From positions 1 to 7,964 of the forward strand of contig JAOUFX010000111.1 in assembly GCA_029857975.1 (NCBI GenBank): DNA of 7,964 bases. The letters are read 5' to 3'. Source of the stretch: Deltaproteobacteria bacterium (GTDB lineage Bacteria > Desulfobacterota > SM23-61). A program made the translations under genes and the position numbers. The notes under the pieces are model-generated. The model had not been told where the DNA came from, did no database searches, and saw only the letters and a list, made by a program, of their open reading frames with translations. Below are positions 1 through 5,739 of this stretch, one piece after another (positions within the stretch are counted from its first letter, which is position 1; each line of letters opens with the position of its first letter).

Positions 1-350
1 GTTGCTGCTCCTGTCCGCAAACGGGTTAAGTGGGTCCCTTCCAAAATGGCTGAGGGCCCGCCGGTCGTGGCATCGAAGAGAACCACCAGGGCTTGAACGG
101 CGGAAAGGCCGCGGGAGGGATTCCGGGGTAAGACCGTTATGATCTTCGTGCCCAGGGCCGGGGTTTCACCCAGAAATGCCGGCATCGTCAAGGCCACTTC
201 TCCCTCATTTCTCAAATTTAACAAGGTGCGCACGGGGGATTGAGCCCGCTGGCTGGATAGCTGGACGAAGGCATCCTTGACCACTTCGATGGCCTCGCTC
301 ATGGAAAGGGCTTGGTCGATGTCGTCGGCCCTGAAGACTTTGATCTTCAT
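1..350 (-). CDS. Ornithine cyclodeaminase / mu-crystallin family protein (N-terminal part, runs off window)
   Basis: The first 116 residues are visible; the C-terminal two thirds, including the NAD(P)-binding Rossmann domain, lie beyond the left edge. Members are NAD(P)-dependent cytoplasmic enzymes: ornithine cyclodeaminases, ketimine reductases, and alanine or imino-acid dehydrogenases. Visible signature features are the start MKIKVFRADDID, the SMSEAIEVVKDAF helix, ALTMPAF near residue 53, LGTKIITVLP near 67 and LEGTHLTRLRTGAA at 103-116. K69 and R112 fall at positions that bind the substrate carboxylate in characterised ornithine cyclodeaminases. The ATG at 350 is 3 nt after the TAA of the upstream CoA-transferase gene, with AAGGGG 11 nt before it, so the two are probably co-transcribed and translationally coupled. 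The family call is firm; the substrate is not. True ornithine cyclodeaminase activity is only one of several options. Confidence 0.9.
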   Translation of the reverse strand, partial: MKIKVFRADDIDQALSMSEAIEVVKDAFVQLSSQRAQSPVRTLLNLRNEGEVALTMPAFLGETPALGTKIITVLPRNPSRGLSAVQALVVLFDATTGGPSAILEGTHLTRLRTGAA

Positions 351-353
351 CCC

Positions 354-1613
354 TTAGATCACCCCTTCGGCTTTCATCCGTGCTACCTCTGCGGGCGAGT
401 ATCCCAGAAGATCCTGGTAAATCACTTCGTTGGCCGCGCCCATGGGAAGCCCGGGAAAGCGAATTTTCGCCGGGTTCCTCACGAACCGGATGGGATTTTC
501 AGGAAAGGACAGGGTCCGCCCGGAATCTGGATCAAAAACCGCAGCCAGGCTCCCCCTTTCTCTAACGTGGGGGTCATTGGCGATATCCTGCATGTTATAG
601 ACCGGTCCTATGGTAACACCCGCCTTTTCGCATTCATCGACCACCTCTTTTAAGGTTCGGCTATTGATCCACTCTCCGATTACCCGGTTGAGAACCTTAC
701 GACTTTCCTTTTGAATCCGCTCCTGGTTATTCCTGAACCCCGGCTGCGTCTTCAATTCTGGGTGGCCCACCAGGTCCATCATCCGCTCAAACGGAGCCTG
801 AGCGCTTGCCGAAAGAGCGACCCACCTTCCTTCCTTGGTCTGAAAGCTGTTTCGCGGTGCCGTAAAATTTGCTTCGTTACCCATGGGTCCGGGAATCTCT
901 CCGGTTAGGGAGTAAATCAGAAAATCTGCCCCCATGAAACTGAAGAGGGGTTCATACAGAGAAAGATCTATCTCTTGGCCGCCTTTCTCGCCCCGTTTCT
1001 GATCCCGGAGGGCGATCATCGCTCCCAAGGCAAGATGCGTCCCGGCGATCATATCCGCCAAAGGCAGGGGAGGGTTGGTCGGAGGACCCCCGGGTTGGGC
1101 GTTTTTGTAAGTGAAGCCGCTCATCGCTTCGGCCAGGGTGCCGAATCCAGGTTTAAAGGCGTACGGCCCGGTTTGGCCATAACCGGAGATGCGGCCAATG
1201 ATCAGCCCTTTGTTGATCTGCCACAGCTTCTCCGCAGAAAATCCTAGCCGATCCAGGGTTCCTGGGCGCATATTCTCGAATAAAACATCCGCGCCCTCCA
1301 CCAGCTGGGTGAATATTTTCTGCCCTTGGGGGTGCTTCAAATTGAGGGTGATGGGCAGCTTGTTCCTTGAGGCTACCAGCCAAGAGGGTTGATATTTTTC
1401 TTCCACCATGGCCCAAAACCGGATGGCATCGGGAACGCCCGGGGGTTCGATCTTGATCACCTCGGCGCCGAAATCCCCCAGAAGGGTTGCGGCATAAGGG
1501 GCAGCGACCACGGCTCCCAAATCGACCACCCGAACGTCTTTCAGGGGCAATCTGGAACTCTCCGCTTGTTTCCGTTGTTCCCGTATAAAAGCACTAATTT
1601 CTTTAAGATCCAT
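354..1613 (-). CDS. Family III CoA-transferase (CaiB/BaiF family)
   Basis: At 419 aa this is full length for the formyl-CoA transferase/CaiB/BaiF family, cytoplasmic enzymes that move CoA between an acyl-CoA donor and a free acid through an aspartyl-CoA intermediate. Residues 24-56 carry the classic start of the fold (LKDVRVVDLGAVVAAPYAA, then LLGDFGAEVIKIEPP). ENMRPGTLDRLGF is at 113-125 and RISGYGQTGPY at 141-151. D187 in PLADMIAGTHLALG is the expected catalytic aspartate. The C-terminal part has AGVTIGPVYNMQDIANDPHVRERG at about 331-354, typical of the family. The ATG at 1613 has a strong Shine-Dalgarno sequence (GAGGAGGA, 1619-1626, 5-nt spacing). It is the first gene of a pair with the cyclodeaminase-like gene. 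The donor and acceptor acids cannot be deduced from sequence. There is no sign of truncation. Confidence 0.95.
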   Translation of the reverse strand: MDLKEISAFIREQRKQAESSRLPLKDVRVVDLGAVVAAPYAATLLGDFGAEVIKIEPPGVPDAIRFWAMVEEKYQPSWLVASRNKLPITLNLKHPQGQKIFTQLVEGADVLFENMRPGTLDRLGFSAEKLWQINKGLIIGRISGYGQTGPYAFKPGFGTLAEAMSGFTYKNAQPGGPPTNPPLPLADMIAGTHLALGAMIALRDQKRGEKGGQEIDLSLYEPLFSFMGADFLIYSLTGEIPGPMGNEANFTAPRNSFQTKEGRWVALSASAQAPFERMMDLVGHPELKTQPGFRNNQERIQKESRKVLNRVIGEWINSRTLKEVVDECEKAGVTIGPVYNMQDIANDPHVRERGSLAAVFDPDSGRTLSFPENPIRFVRNPAKIRFPGLPMGAANEVIYQDLLGYSPAEVARMKAEGVI

Positions 1614-1699
1614 TTAAATCCTCCTCGTCAATAATTGGCCTCGACTCTTTTCCTTCCTTAAGGACGAACAAGCTTTTCCCGCCCCTGGGCTTCCCAAAG

Positions 1700-1726
1700 A
1701 ATATAAACTCCGAATCCTTATATCAA
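1700..1726 (-). promoter_or_regulatory. Candidate promoter for the CoA-transferase/cyclodeaminase pair
   Basis: On the minus strand a TTGATA (1721-1726) is followed after 15 nt by TATATT (1700-1705). This lies about 90 nt upstream of the CoA-transferase ATG in the 144-nt gap after the exporter gene. The spacer is short and the boxes are imperfect. No convincing terminator for the exporter gene is visible here, so read-through from that gene is an alternative. Confidence 0.3.
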
Positions 1727-1757
1727 AAAGAAAGACAAAATGAAAGTCCTGGGGCCT

Positions 1758-2654
1758 TCAAACTTTTGAAACGATGAAACCAATGCCCAAAACCACCAGA
1801 ACCGTACCAACAGCGATCCTCGTCGTCACTCTTTCTTTAAGCAAGACCAACGAAAGGGGGAGTCCAAAGAGCGGGGCAGCGCTGGTCAGTACGGTCGCTT
1901 TTGCTGCCCCGGAGTAGAGGATGGCCTGGAGGAAAAGGAGGCCGCCTAAGCCAAAGCCCAGAATCCCGGATACAGCCGCCATCGCCACATCGCGAATATG
2001 CAGCCTGCTGGGCTGCTGCCGCGATTTTTGAAAAAGAATCAAAAAAATAAGGGCCAAGGAGGCAACAGGTAGGCGAACCCCATTGGCCAATATTAGGCTC
2101 ACTCCCTGAAGGCCCACCTTGAGAAGAGAGATGGAAATGGCCCAGAGCAAAGAAGCAAGCAGTATGAGACCGATGCCCATGCCCTTTTTTTCGGCGGTGG
2201 GAAGGGGGCCTAGGAAGCGGTTTTTTTTCCCTGGTCCAGCGATCAGATAAACTCCCGCCAAAACCAGAGTCGTACCTAAGAGCAAAGCCCGACTGATCGT
2301 CTCCCCTAAGAAAAGAACGGCTGCCCCCAAGGTAAAGAGGGGCATGGCTGACTGGGCAACGGGGAAGGCAACCGTAATATTAATCAGCTTGAGCCCTCTG
2401 ATGTATATGGTATCGCCCAGGGCAATTCCTATCAAAGCGGAGAGAATCAGGTATATTAAAGAATCTCCGGGGGCTTGCCCCAGGGCATTGATTCCCGGGG
2501 AAAAAGAAATGATTCCCCATAAAAAGAGGGAAGCCGCCAGGCAGCGCAGGAGGTTTAAGGTCCTGGGCTCGAATTTCCCGGACAGGGATTTCGTTAGCGT
2601 ACTGCTCAGAGACCAACAGAATGCACACCCCAAAGCGCTGAGTTCGCCGATCAA
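1758..2654 (-). CDS. EamA/DMT-superfamily transporter, probable metabolite exporter
   Basis: With a TTG start at 2654 the protein has 298 residues, the usual size for 10-TM EamA permeases of the drug/metabolite transporter superfamily in the inner membrane. Two EamA repeats are seen. The first begins LIGELSALGCAFCWSLSSTLTKSL and contains RCLAASLFL, ALGDTIYIRGL, and an AQSAMPLFTLGAAVLFLGE stretch with the family's conserved helix-end glutamate. The second begins GIGLILLASLLWAISISLLKVGL and ends TSAAPLFGLPLSLVLLKERVTTRIAVGTVLVVLGIGFI, again with the E-R helix end. An ATG lies farther upstream in frame at 2792, but it sits in the tRNA acceptor stem and adds 46 residues unlike the family. The TTG has AAGGGG 5 nt before it. 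Substrates in this family vary (amino acids, nucleosides, drugs), so no substrate is assigned. The gene is 126 nt downstream of tRNA-Glu on the same strand and may be co-transcribed with it. Confidence 0.88.
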   Translation of the reverse strand: MIGELSALGCAFCWSLSSTLTKSLSGKFEPRTLNLLRCLAASLFLWGIISFSPGINALGQAPGDSLIYLILSALIGIALGDTIYIRGLKLINITVAFPVAQSAMPLFTLGAAVLFLGETISRALLLGTTLVLAGVYLIAGPGKKNRFLGPLPTAEKKGMGIGLILLASLLWAISISLLKVGLQGVSLILANGVRLPVASLALIFLILFQKSRQQPSRLHIRDVAMAAVSGILGFGLGGLLFLQAILYSGAAKATVLTSAAPLFGLPLSLVLLKERVTTRIAVGTVLVVLGIGFIVSKV

Positions 2655-2659
2655 AGTTT

Positions 2660-2665
2660 CCCCTT
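2660..2665 (-). promoter_or_regulatory. Ribosome binding site that fixes the TTG start of the EamA transporter
   Basis: AAGGGG on the minus strand ends 5 nt before the TTG at 2652-2654. Translation from that TTG starts exactly at the family N-terminus, whereas the upstream ATG overlaps the tRNA gene. Confidence 0.6.
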
Positions 2666-2780
2666 TTTTCCTCAGATCTTTTTCTGGAGTATGCTGGCAA
2701 AAGCAGGAGGATAAGTCAAGGAAAAGAAGGGCTGGGTTGCCAAACCGAAGATCCACGTATCTAAGGAAAAAACTTTCCTC

Positions 2781-2856
2781 TGGTGGTCCCAACGGGAATC
2801 GAACCCGTGTTTTCGGCGTGAGAGGCCGACGTCCTAGGCCGCTAGACGATGGGACC
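2781..2856 (-). tRNA. tRNA-Glu, anticodon CTC
   Basis: This is a complete 76-nt cloverleaf with an encoded CCA end. The acceptor stem GGTCCCA pairs with TGGGACC, followed by discriminator A and CCA (2781-2783). The D arm is GTCT...GGAC. The anticodon stem TCGGC/GCCGA holds the loop CTCTCAC, so the anticodon is CTC and reads GAG (glutamate). The variable loop is 4 nt. The T arm ACGGG/CCCGT closes the loop TTCGATT. All stems pair without mismatch. It stands alone rather than in a tRNA cluster. tRNA genes are common integration targets, but no repeated 3' end was seen in this window. Confidence 0.97.
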
Positions 2857-2886
2857 GTTGGTCAAGTTGGGGAAGGAGGATTTCAA

Positions 2887-2913
2887 AGTATAATAAATCT
2901 CCCTCTTAGTCAA
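2887..2913 (-). promoter_or_regulatory. Candidate sigma-70-type promoter for tRNA-Glu
   Basis: The minus strand has TTGACT (2908-2913), a 15-nt spacer and TATACT (2887-2892). The predicted start, near 2880, lies about 24 nt upstream of the mature tRNA 5' end. Box matches and position are good; the spacer is 2 nt shorter than ideal. Confidence 0.55.
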
Positions 2914-3031
2914 GATCAAAAGAAGGTTCAAGGATCTCCGGAAGGTTCGGGTTTCTTGCTTCTCAATCCTATCTTGCTAGGGGACCTAAAAAAGGATCCA
3001 ATGAATTCATGAAAAACCGGTGGTGGATAAG

Positions 3032-3040
3032 TGGTATAAT
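3032..3040 (+). promoter_or_regulatory. Extended -10 promoter for the crotonase gene
   Basis: TGGTATAAT gives a perfect TATAAT (3035-3040) with an upstream TGN extension. No good -35 box is found 16-18 nt upstream, which fits an extended -10 promoter. The start would be near 3047, leaving a leader of about 20 nt with a strong AAGGAGG (3056-3062) before the ATG at 3069. A 10-bp palindrome, ATGAATTCAT, lies at 3001-3010 just upstream; an operator role is possible but unsupported. Confidence 0.6.
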
Positions 3041-3068
3041 CTTCATACTCAAATGAAGGAGGAGGCTC

Positions 3069-3860
3069 ATGGAATATAAATTAATCCTTTATAAAAAAGA
3101 AGGGGGGGTGGCTACGATTATGCTCAATCGCCCCCGGGTCTTAAACGCTCTTAACGCCGAATTGATTGAGGAAATCCTGGATGCTGTAAAAAAAACCGCG
3201 GCAGACCAAGAAGTAAAGGTTTTAATCCTTACCGGAGCCGGGCGGGCTTTCTGTTTCGGGGCGGACATCTCCGCGTTCCGTCAGGCCCAGATGCCCTCCG
3301 CGACGAATTCTCCCCTGGCCCTTCTGGCGAAATCTCAAGAAATCATTCGCCGGCTTGTAAACCTACCCCTGCCGACGATCGCCGCCCTCAATGGATTTGC
3401 CACGGGATTAGGTCTGGACTTGGCCCTGGCTTGTGATTTAAGGATTGCCGCTGAACGCGCCAAGCTGGGGGAAGCATTCGTTGCTATGGGGTTAGTGCCG
3501 GACGGGGGAGGCACCTTTTTCCTTCCCCGCCAGGTAGGATTAGCCAAGGCTGCGGAAATGCTCTATACCGGCGAACCTCTCAGCGCTTCCGAGGCTGAAC
3601 GCATCGGCCTGGTGAACCGGGTGGTCCCCATTCAAGATCTGGAGAAATCCACCCAAGAATTAGCCCATAAATTAGCCCGGGGCCCTTCTTTGGCCATCCG
3701 TCTGGCCAAGAAAGCACTTTGGACCAACCTCCAAGGGGATCTGGATGCTGCCCTGAAAATGGAAGCAGAAACCCAAAAAATCTGTCTGCAAAGCGAAGAT
3801 CACCGGGAGGCGGTTGCGGCTTACTTAGAAAAACGCCAACCTGTTTTTAGCGGGAAGTGA
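3069..3860 (+). CDS. Enoyl-CoA hydratase/isomerase (crotonase) family protein, PaaG-like isomerase type
   Basis: The 263-aa length is normal for a single-domain cytoplasmic crotonase acting on CoA thioesters. ATIMLNRPRVLNALNAEL (15-32) and GAGRAFCFGADIS (56-68) form the CoA site and first oxyanion-hole strand. ALNGFATGLGLDLALACDLRIA (106-127) gives the second oxyanion-hole helix. GLVPDGGGTFFLPRQVG is at 141-157, and the C-terminal helices (FSGK end) are intact. The two glutamates of classical enoyl-CoA hydratases (rat Glu144 and Glu164) are replaced here by D117 and F137, and an aspartate is present in the PDGGGT loop (D145). That pattern is seen in isomerase-type members such as PaaG-like 1,2-epoxyphenylacetyl-CoA isomerases, so simple hydratase activity is doubtful. 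It is the only plus-strand gene, with its own promoter and strong RBS, divergent from tRNA-Glu and convergent with the peptidase gene. The precise substrate is unknown. Confidence 0.93.
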   Translation: MEYKLILYKKEGGVATIMLNRPRVLNALNAELIEEILDAVKKTAADQEVKVLILTGAGRAFCFGADISAFRQAQMPSATNSPLALLAKSQEIIRRLVNLPLPTIAALNGFATGLGLDLALACDLRIAAERAKLGEAFVAMGLVPDGGGTFFLPRQVGLAKAAEMLYTGEPLSASEAERIGLVNRVVPIQDLEKSTQELAHKLARGPSLAIRLAKKALWTNLQGDLDAALKMEAETQKICLQSEDHREAVAAYLEKRQPVFSGK

Positions 3861-3875
3861 AAAAAGAGTTTCCGA

Positions 3876-3894
3876 TCATCTCCAAATTAGTTGA
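3876..3894 (+). repeat. Left terminal inverted repeat
   Basis: This 19-bp sequence, starting 15 nt after the crotonase stop codon, is the perfect reverse complement of 4158-4176. Confidence 0.85.
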
Positions 3895-3940
3895 AGGCCA
3901 AAGAGCTGGCATATTTAAAATGGGCAGTGATTCCAGGGTT

Positions 3941-4127
3941 CCGGAAGGGAAGTCATATTGCTTGCAATCATGAGGCGCATATTTTCCTTAGCTGTGGCGG
4001 TGGGTTCTGCTATTTCTCCGAAGCTTTGTTTCCACGCCCCCGCTGCGCTTTGCGGAAGGGAGGCAGAGGGTTTATGGAAAGTGGATATCCCGCCGATGCT
4101 TGCGGCGCAATCTGCCTTCCCTTCCGG
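3941..4127. repeat. Internal inverted repeat (12 bp GC-rich boxes) within the element
   Basis: CCGGAAGGGAAG (3941-3952) pairs perfectly with CTTCCCTTCCGG (4116-4127). An alternative partner, CGGAAGGGAGGCAG (4053-4066), pairs with 4112-4126 with one bulge. The two left boxes therefore compete for the same right box. The transcript could fold into alternative long stems. Confidence 0.7.
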
Positions 4128-4157
4128 GCCCTTGGCAGGCTTTCACTAAAAATTTGA

Positions 4158-4176
4158 TCAACTAATTTGGAGATGA
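4158..4176 (-). repeat. Right terminal inverted repeat
   Basis: This is the perfect 19-bp inverted copy of 3876-3894. It ends 36 nt before the 3' end of the M55 peptidase gene, which reads toward it. Confidence 0.85.
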
Positions 4177-4212
4177 ATCAGAGTTTTTAAAGATCTATGT
4201 CGCTTTGTGTAT

Positions 4213-5106
4213 TTACAGGTGTCTTAGGGACTGGATCTTCCAGGCGATGCGGGTCAACGGCAAAACCAGGGAGCGCATTTGAAACGCCAGCCTGGGAAAG
4301 TAGGCTATCTTGATCAGGTTCTGGTATAAATCCAAAAATTTTTCGGTGTGAAAGTGGAGGACTCGCCCCTCCTGGGGAAAATTCCAGGGATTCATACGCC
4401 GGGCTTCGGCCTCTTGGTGAAAAATAACCCGGCAGTCAAAAGGCGGCTTCATGGTAAAGAGGGGTTTTCTCTCGGGATTGGATATCGTTTTAATCTTTGT
4501 TCGCAACCCCTCGCGCTTCTGGCGGATGTACTCCCGGCGTTTTTTTTCGTCTCCATAAATTTCAGGGTCTTTGGCGATTTCATGGGTGACCAGCCATTCC
4601 ATCTTCCGGGCCGCCTCCTGGCAGGCCGCCGGGCATCCGGAGAAGAAACAGACGGGCACCTTAAATGCGGCCAGAACCGTGGCGAAGAGTTCAGCCTCGC
4701 AGAGCCTCTCTCCGTTGATTAAAATTTCGGCAATTCTGCTGGTTAAGGTATGGGGGAGAAAACCCTCCCTGTTGCCGCCGGCAGCATGAAGTCCGACGAA
4801 CAGGGCAAAATCAGCGTCATATAAATTCCCGTAGCCCACGGCAGGTCCGGCATAATATCCGGAAACCCGTTTAACCCGCCTGTCCAAGTATTTGGGAATC
4901 AGGTTATACCCCGTGCGGTGGAAGTCTTTGACCACAACCCTCCTGACTCCCATTGCCAGTAGCGCTTCGGCAACCGCGTTAATATCCCGGGTTAACTCTA
5001 CCCTTGCTTCTTGCCATTCCGGGGTTCCCAGAAGAGTATGGGACCGGCTCCATGCTCCGGTCGAGCCTTCCAGGTCGGCAACGACATAGGCAATTTTCCC
5101 CTTCAT
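4213..5106 (-). CDS. M55 family metallopeptidase (DppA-like D-aminopeptidase family)
   Basis: A 297-residue protein of peptidase family M55, whose type member is Bacillus DppA, a zinc-dependent D-aminopeptidase. The expected ligand set is visible: D11 and E13 in VVADLEGSTG, H63 in VVVKDFHRTG, H107 in FVGLHAAGG, and E137 in NGERLCEAEL. H119 in FLPHTLTS matches the proposed catalytic histidine. AFKVPVCFFSGC (147-158) is the usual core strand after the glutamate helix. The C-terminal 110 or so residues are charged, then basic and hydrophobic, and less conserved. The ATG at 5106 overlaps the stop of the DUF3786 gene as ATGA (5103-5106), with AGGAG just upstream. An in-frame ATG 48 nt earlier would give an unlikely N-terminus. 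No signal peptide is seen, so it is cytoplasmic. Its place at the end of a Tct transporter operon suggests it processes an imported peptide or amide. Substrate and chirality are not shown. Confidence 0.88.
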   Translation of the reverse strand: MKGKIAYVVADLEGSTGAWSRSHTLLGTPEWQEARVELTRDINAVAEALLAMGVRRVVVKDFHRTGYNLIPKYLDRRVKRVSGYYAGPAVGYGNLYDADFALFVGLHAAGGNREGFLPHTLTSRIAEILINGERLCEAELFATVLAAFKVPVCFFSGCPAACQEAARKMEWLVTHEIAKDPEIYGDEKKRREYIRQKREGLRTKIKTISNPERKPLFTMKPPFDCRVIFHQEAEARRMNPWNFPQEGRVLHFHTEKFLDLYQNLIKIAYFPRLAFQMRSLVLPLTRIAWKIQSLRHL

Positions 5107-5735
5107 GGCTCCTGCGCATCCAGCAGGCGTTGGCTCACTTCGGCCACGAGGCACCAGATGCCATCGAGAGAAAAGTGATTCTGGATGGTGGAGTCGAACA
5201 TAACGGTCACTCGGGCGGGAAATTCCTCATCTTCTTTCCAAAGAACATAAGCCAGGGGGACTTTCGGGAAAACCGTGAGGGAGAAAGCTTTATCCCCGAA
5301 AAGGAGGTCCACTCCGCCCAATCGGTTCCCAGCGCGGCCGAAGGCTTCAGGGTTTTTCCCGAAGGCCGTCTTCAACTCTTCCACCCGCAGGGCGTGGGGG
5401 CCGCGGAAGAAGGTCGTTCCTCCTTTTAGCTCCTTCTCGCTGATCCAGGTGCTTGTGGGCTCGACCCCTTTGGCTTCTAACAAATAAAGGAGAACCATTA
5501 GATAAAAATAATCGCGCAGTTCCTCTTCCTCGCAGACATCTCCGCGCAGGCATAAAATCTTTTGCTCTACCGGGAGGATCAAATATTTCTGGTTGAGCAT
5601 GGGCAGGATATAACCTTTCCGCTCCGGGCTGTAAGCAGCCATTGTTCTCCGGCAAACCTCGCTCGGCTCTGCTTGCGCCAGGTTCTCCCAGTAAAGGGCA
5701 TGGGTGGCCTGGGCATCTTTCTGGTTGTCACTCAT
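5103..5735 (-). CDS. DUF3786 domain-containing protein, function unknown
   Basis: A soluble-looking 210-aa protein with no signal peptide or membrane segment. It resembles the DUF3786 family, found mainly in anaerobic bacteria and archaea. The typical middle block is WISEKELKGGTTFFRGPHAL at about 98-117. The typical C-terminal block is GDKAFSLTVFPKVPLAYVLWKEDEEFPARVTVMFDSTIQNHF, with FP-x-VPL, LW-x-xDEEFPA and FDS as landmarks. Cysteines at residues 28, 62 and 68 (approximate) do not form an obvious metal motif. The ATG at 5735 is 4 nt after the tctA stop, with GGAGGG/AGGAAG just before it; the 3' end overlaps the M55 peptidase start by 4 nt. The spacing makes it part of the transporter operon. 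No biochemical role is established that I can name. The domain call comes from recognised motifs, not a search. Confidence 0.75.
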   Translation of the reverse strand: MSDNQKDAQATHALYWENLAQAEPSEVCRRTMAAYSPERKGYILPMLNQKYLILPVEQKILCLRGDVCEEEELRDYFYLMVLLYLLEAKGVEPTSTWISEKELKGGTTFFRGPHALRVEELKTAFGKNPEAFGRAGNRLGGVDLLFGDKAFSLTVFPKVPLAYVLWKEDEEFPARVTVMFDSTIQNHFSLDGIWCLVAEVSQRLLDAQEP

Positions 5736-5739
5736 CTTC

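Larger units (their letters stand above)
3876..4176. mobile_element. MITE-like non-autonomous element, about 301 bp with 19-bp terminal inverted repeats
   Basis: The 352-nt gap between the convergent crotonase and peptidase genes is almost filled by this element. Its ends are perfect 19-bp inverted repeats: TCATCTCCAAATTAGTTGA at 3876-3894 and its reverse complement at 4158-4176. Inside, CCGGAAGGGAAG (3941-3952) is inverted at 4116-4127, and the arms around these boxes resemble each other in inverted orientation (AGTGA before the box, ATTGC after it). A third GGAAGGGA box is at 4054-4061. No transposase is encoded. The longest plus-strand reading frame (3958-4149, 63 codons) has no recognisable domain and looks incidental. 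Size, terminal repeats, lack of coding capacity and flanking direct repeats suggest a miniature inverted-repeat transposable element. A structured intergenic repeat of another kind is possible. No second copy is seen in this window. Confidence 0.6.
3865..4186. repeat. 7-bp direct repeats (AGAGTTT) flanking the inverted-repeat element; possible target-site duplication
   Basis: AGAGTTT occurs at 3865-3871 and again at 4180-4186. The two copies sit just outside the inverted-repeat element, 4 nt and 3 nt from the perfect inverted repeats. If the inverted repeats are extended by a few imperfect bases (CCGATCATC against CTGATTCATC), the direct repeats become directly adjacent. This fits a 7-bp target duplication, but a match this short could arise by chance. 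Confidence 0.4.

Noticed and set aside
2761..2780. Short hairpin AGGAAA-GTTT-TTTCCT just after tRNA-Glu, considered as its terminator.
   Set aside because: The stem is only 6 bp and AT-rich, and the T run lies inside the hairpin rather than after it.
2781..2856. tRNA-Glu as an integration site with a genomic island on one side.
   Set aside because: No integrase gene and no duplicated tRNA 3' end were found in the window. The neighbouring genes look like ordinary metabolism and transport.
3001..3010. Palindrome ATGAATTCAT upstream of the crotonase promoter, considered as an operator.
   Set aside because: A single 10-bp AT-rich palindrome can occur by chance, matches no operator I can name, and has no second copy in the window.
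2344..3012. 222-codon plus-strand frame crossing the exporter gene and tRNA-Glu.
   Set aside because: It is antisense to a well-supported transporter and runs through the tRNA. Its composition is rich in Arg, Ser and Pro, as expected for a shadow frame.
3958..4149. 63-codon plus-strand reading frame inside the inverted-repeat element, with a hydrophobic N-terminal stretch resembling a signal peptide.
   Set aside because: No Shine-Dalgarno sequence before the ATG, no recognisable domain, and the frame spans the palindromic boxes. It looks incidental to the repeat, though repeat copies could lead to many spurious hypothetical proteins in databases.
5107..5154. Upstream ATG at 5154 for the M55 peptidase, adding 16 residues.
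   Set aside because: It lies within the DUF3786 coding region and the extra residues do not fit the family. The ATG at 5106 forms an ATGA overlap and starts right at the first conserved strand.
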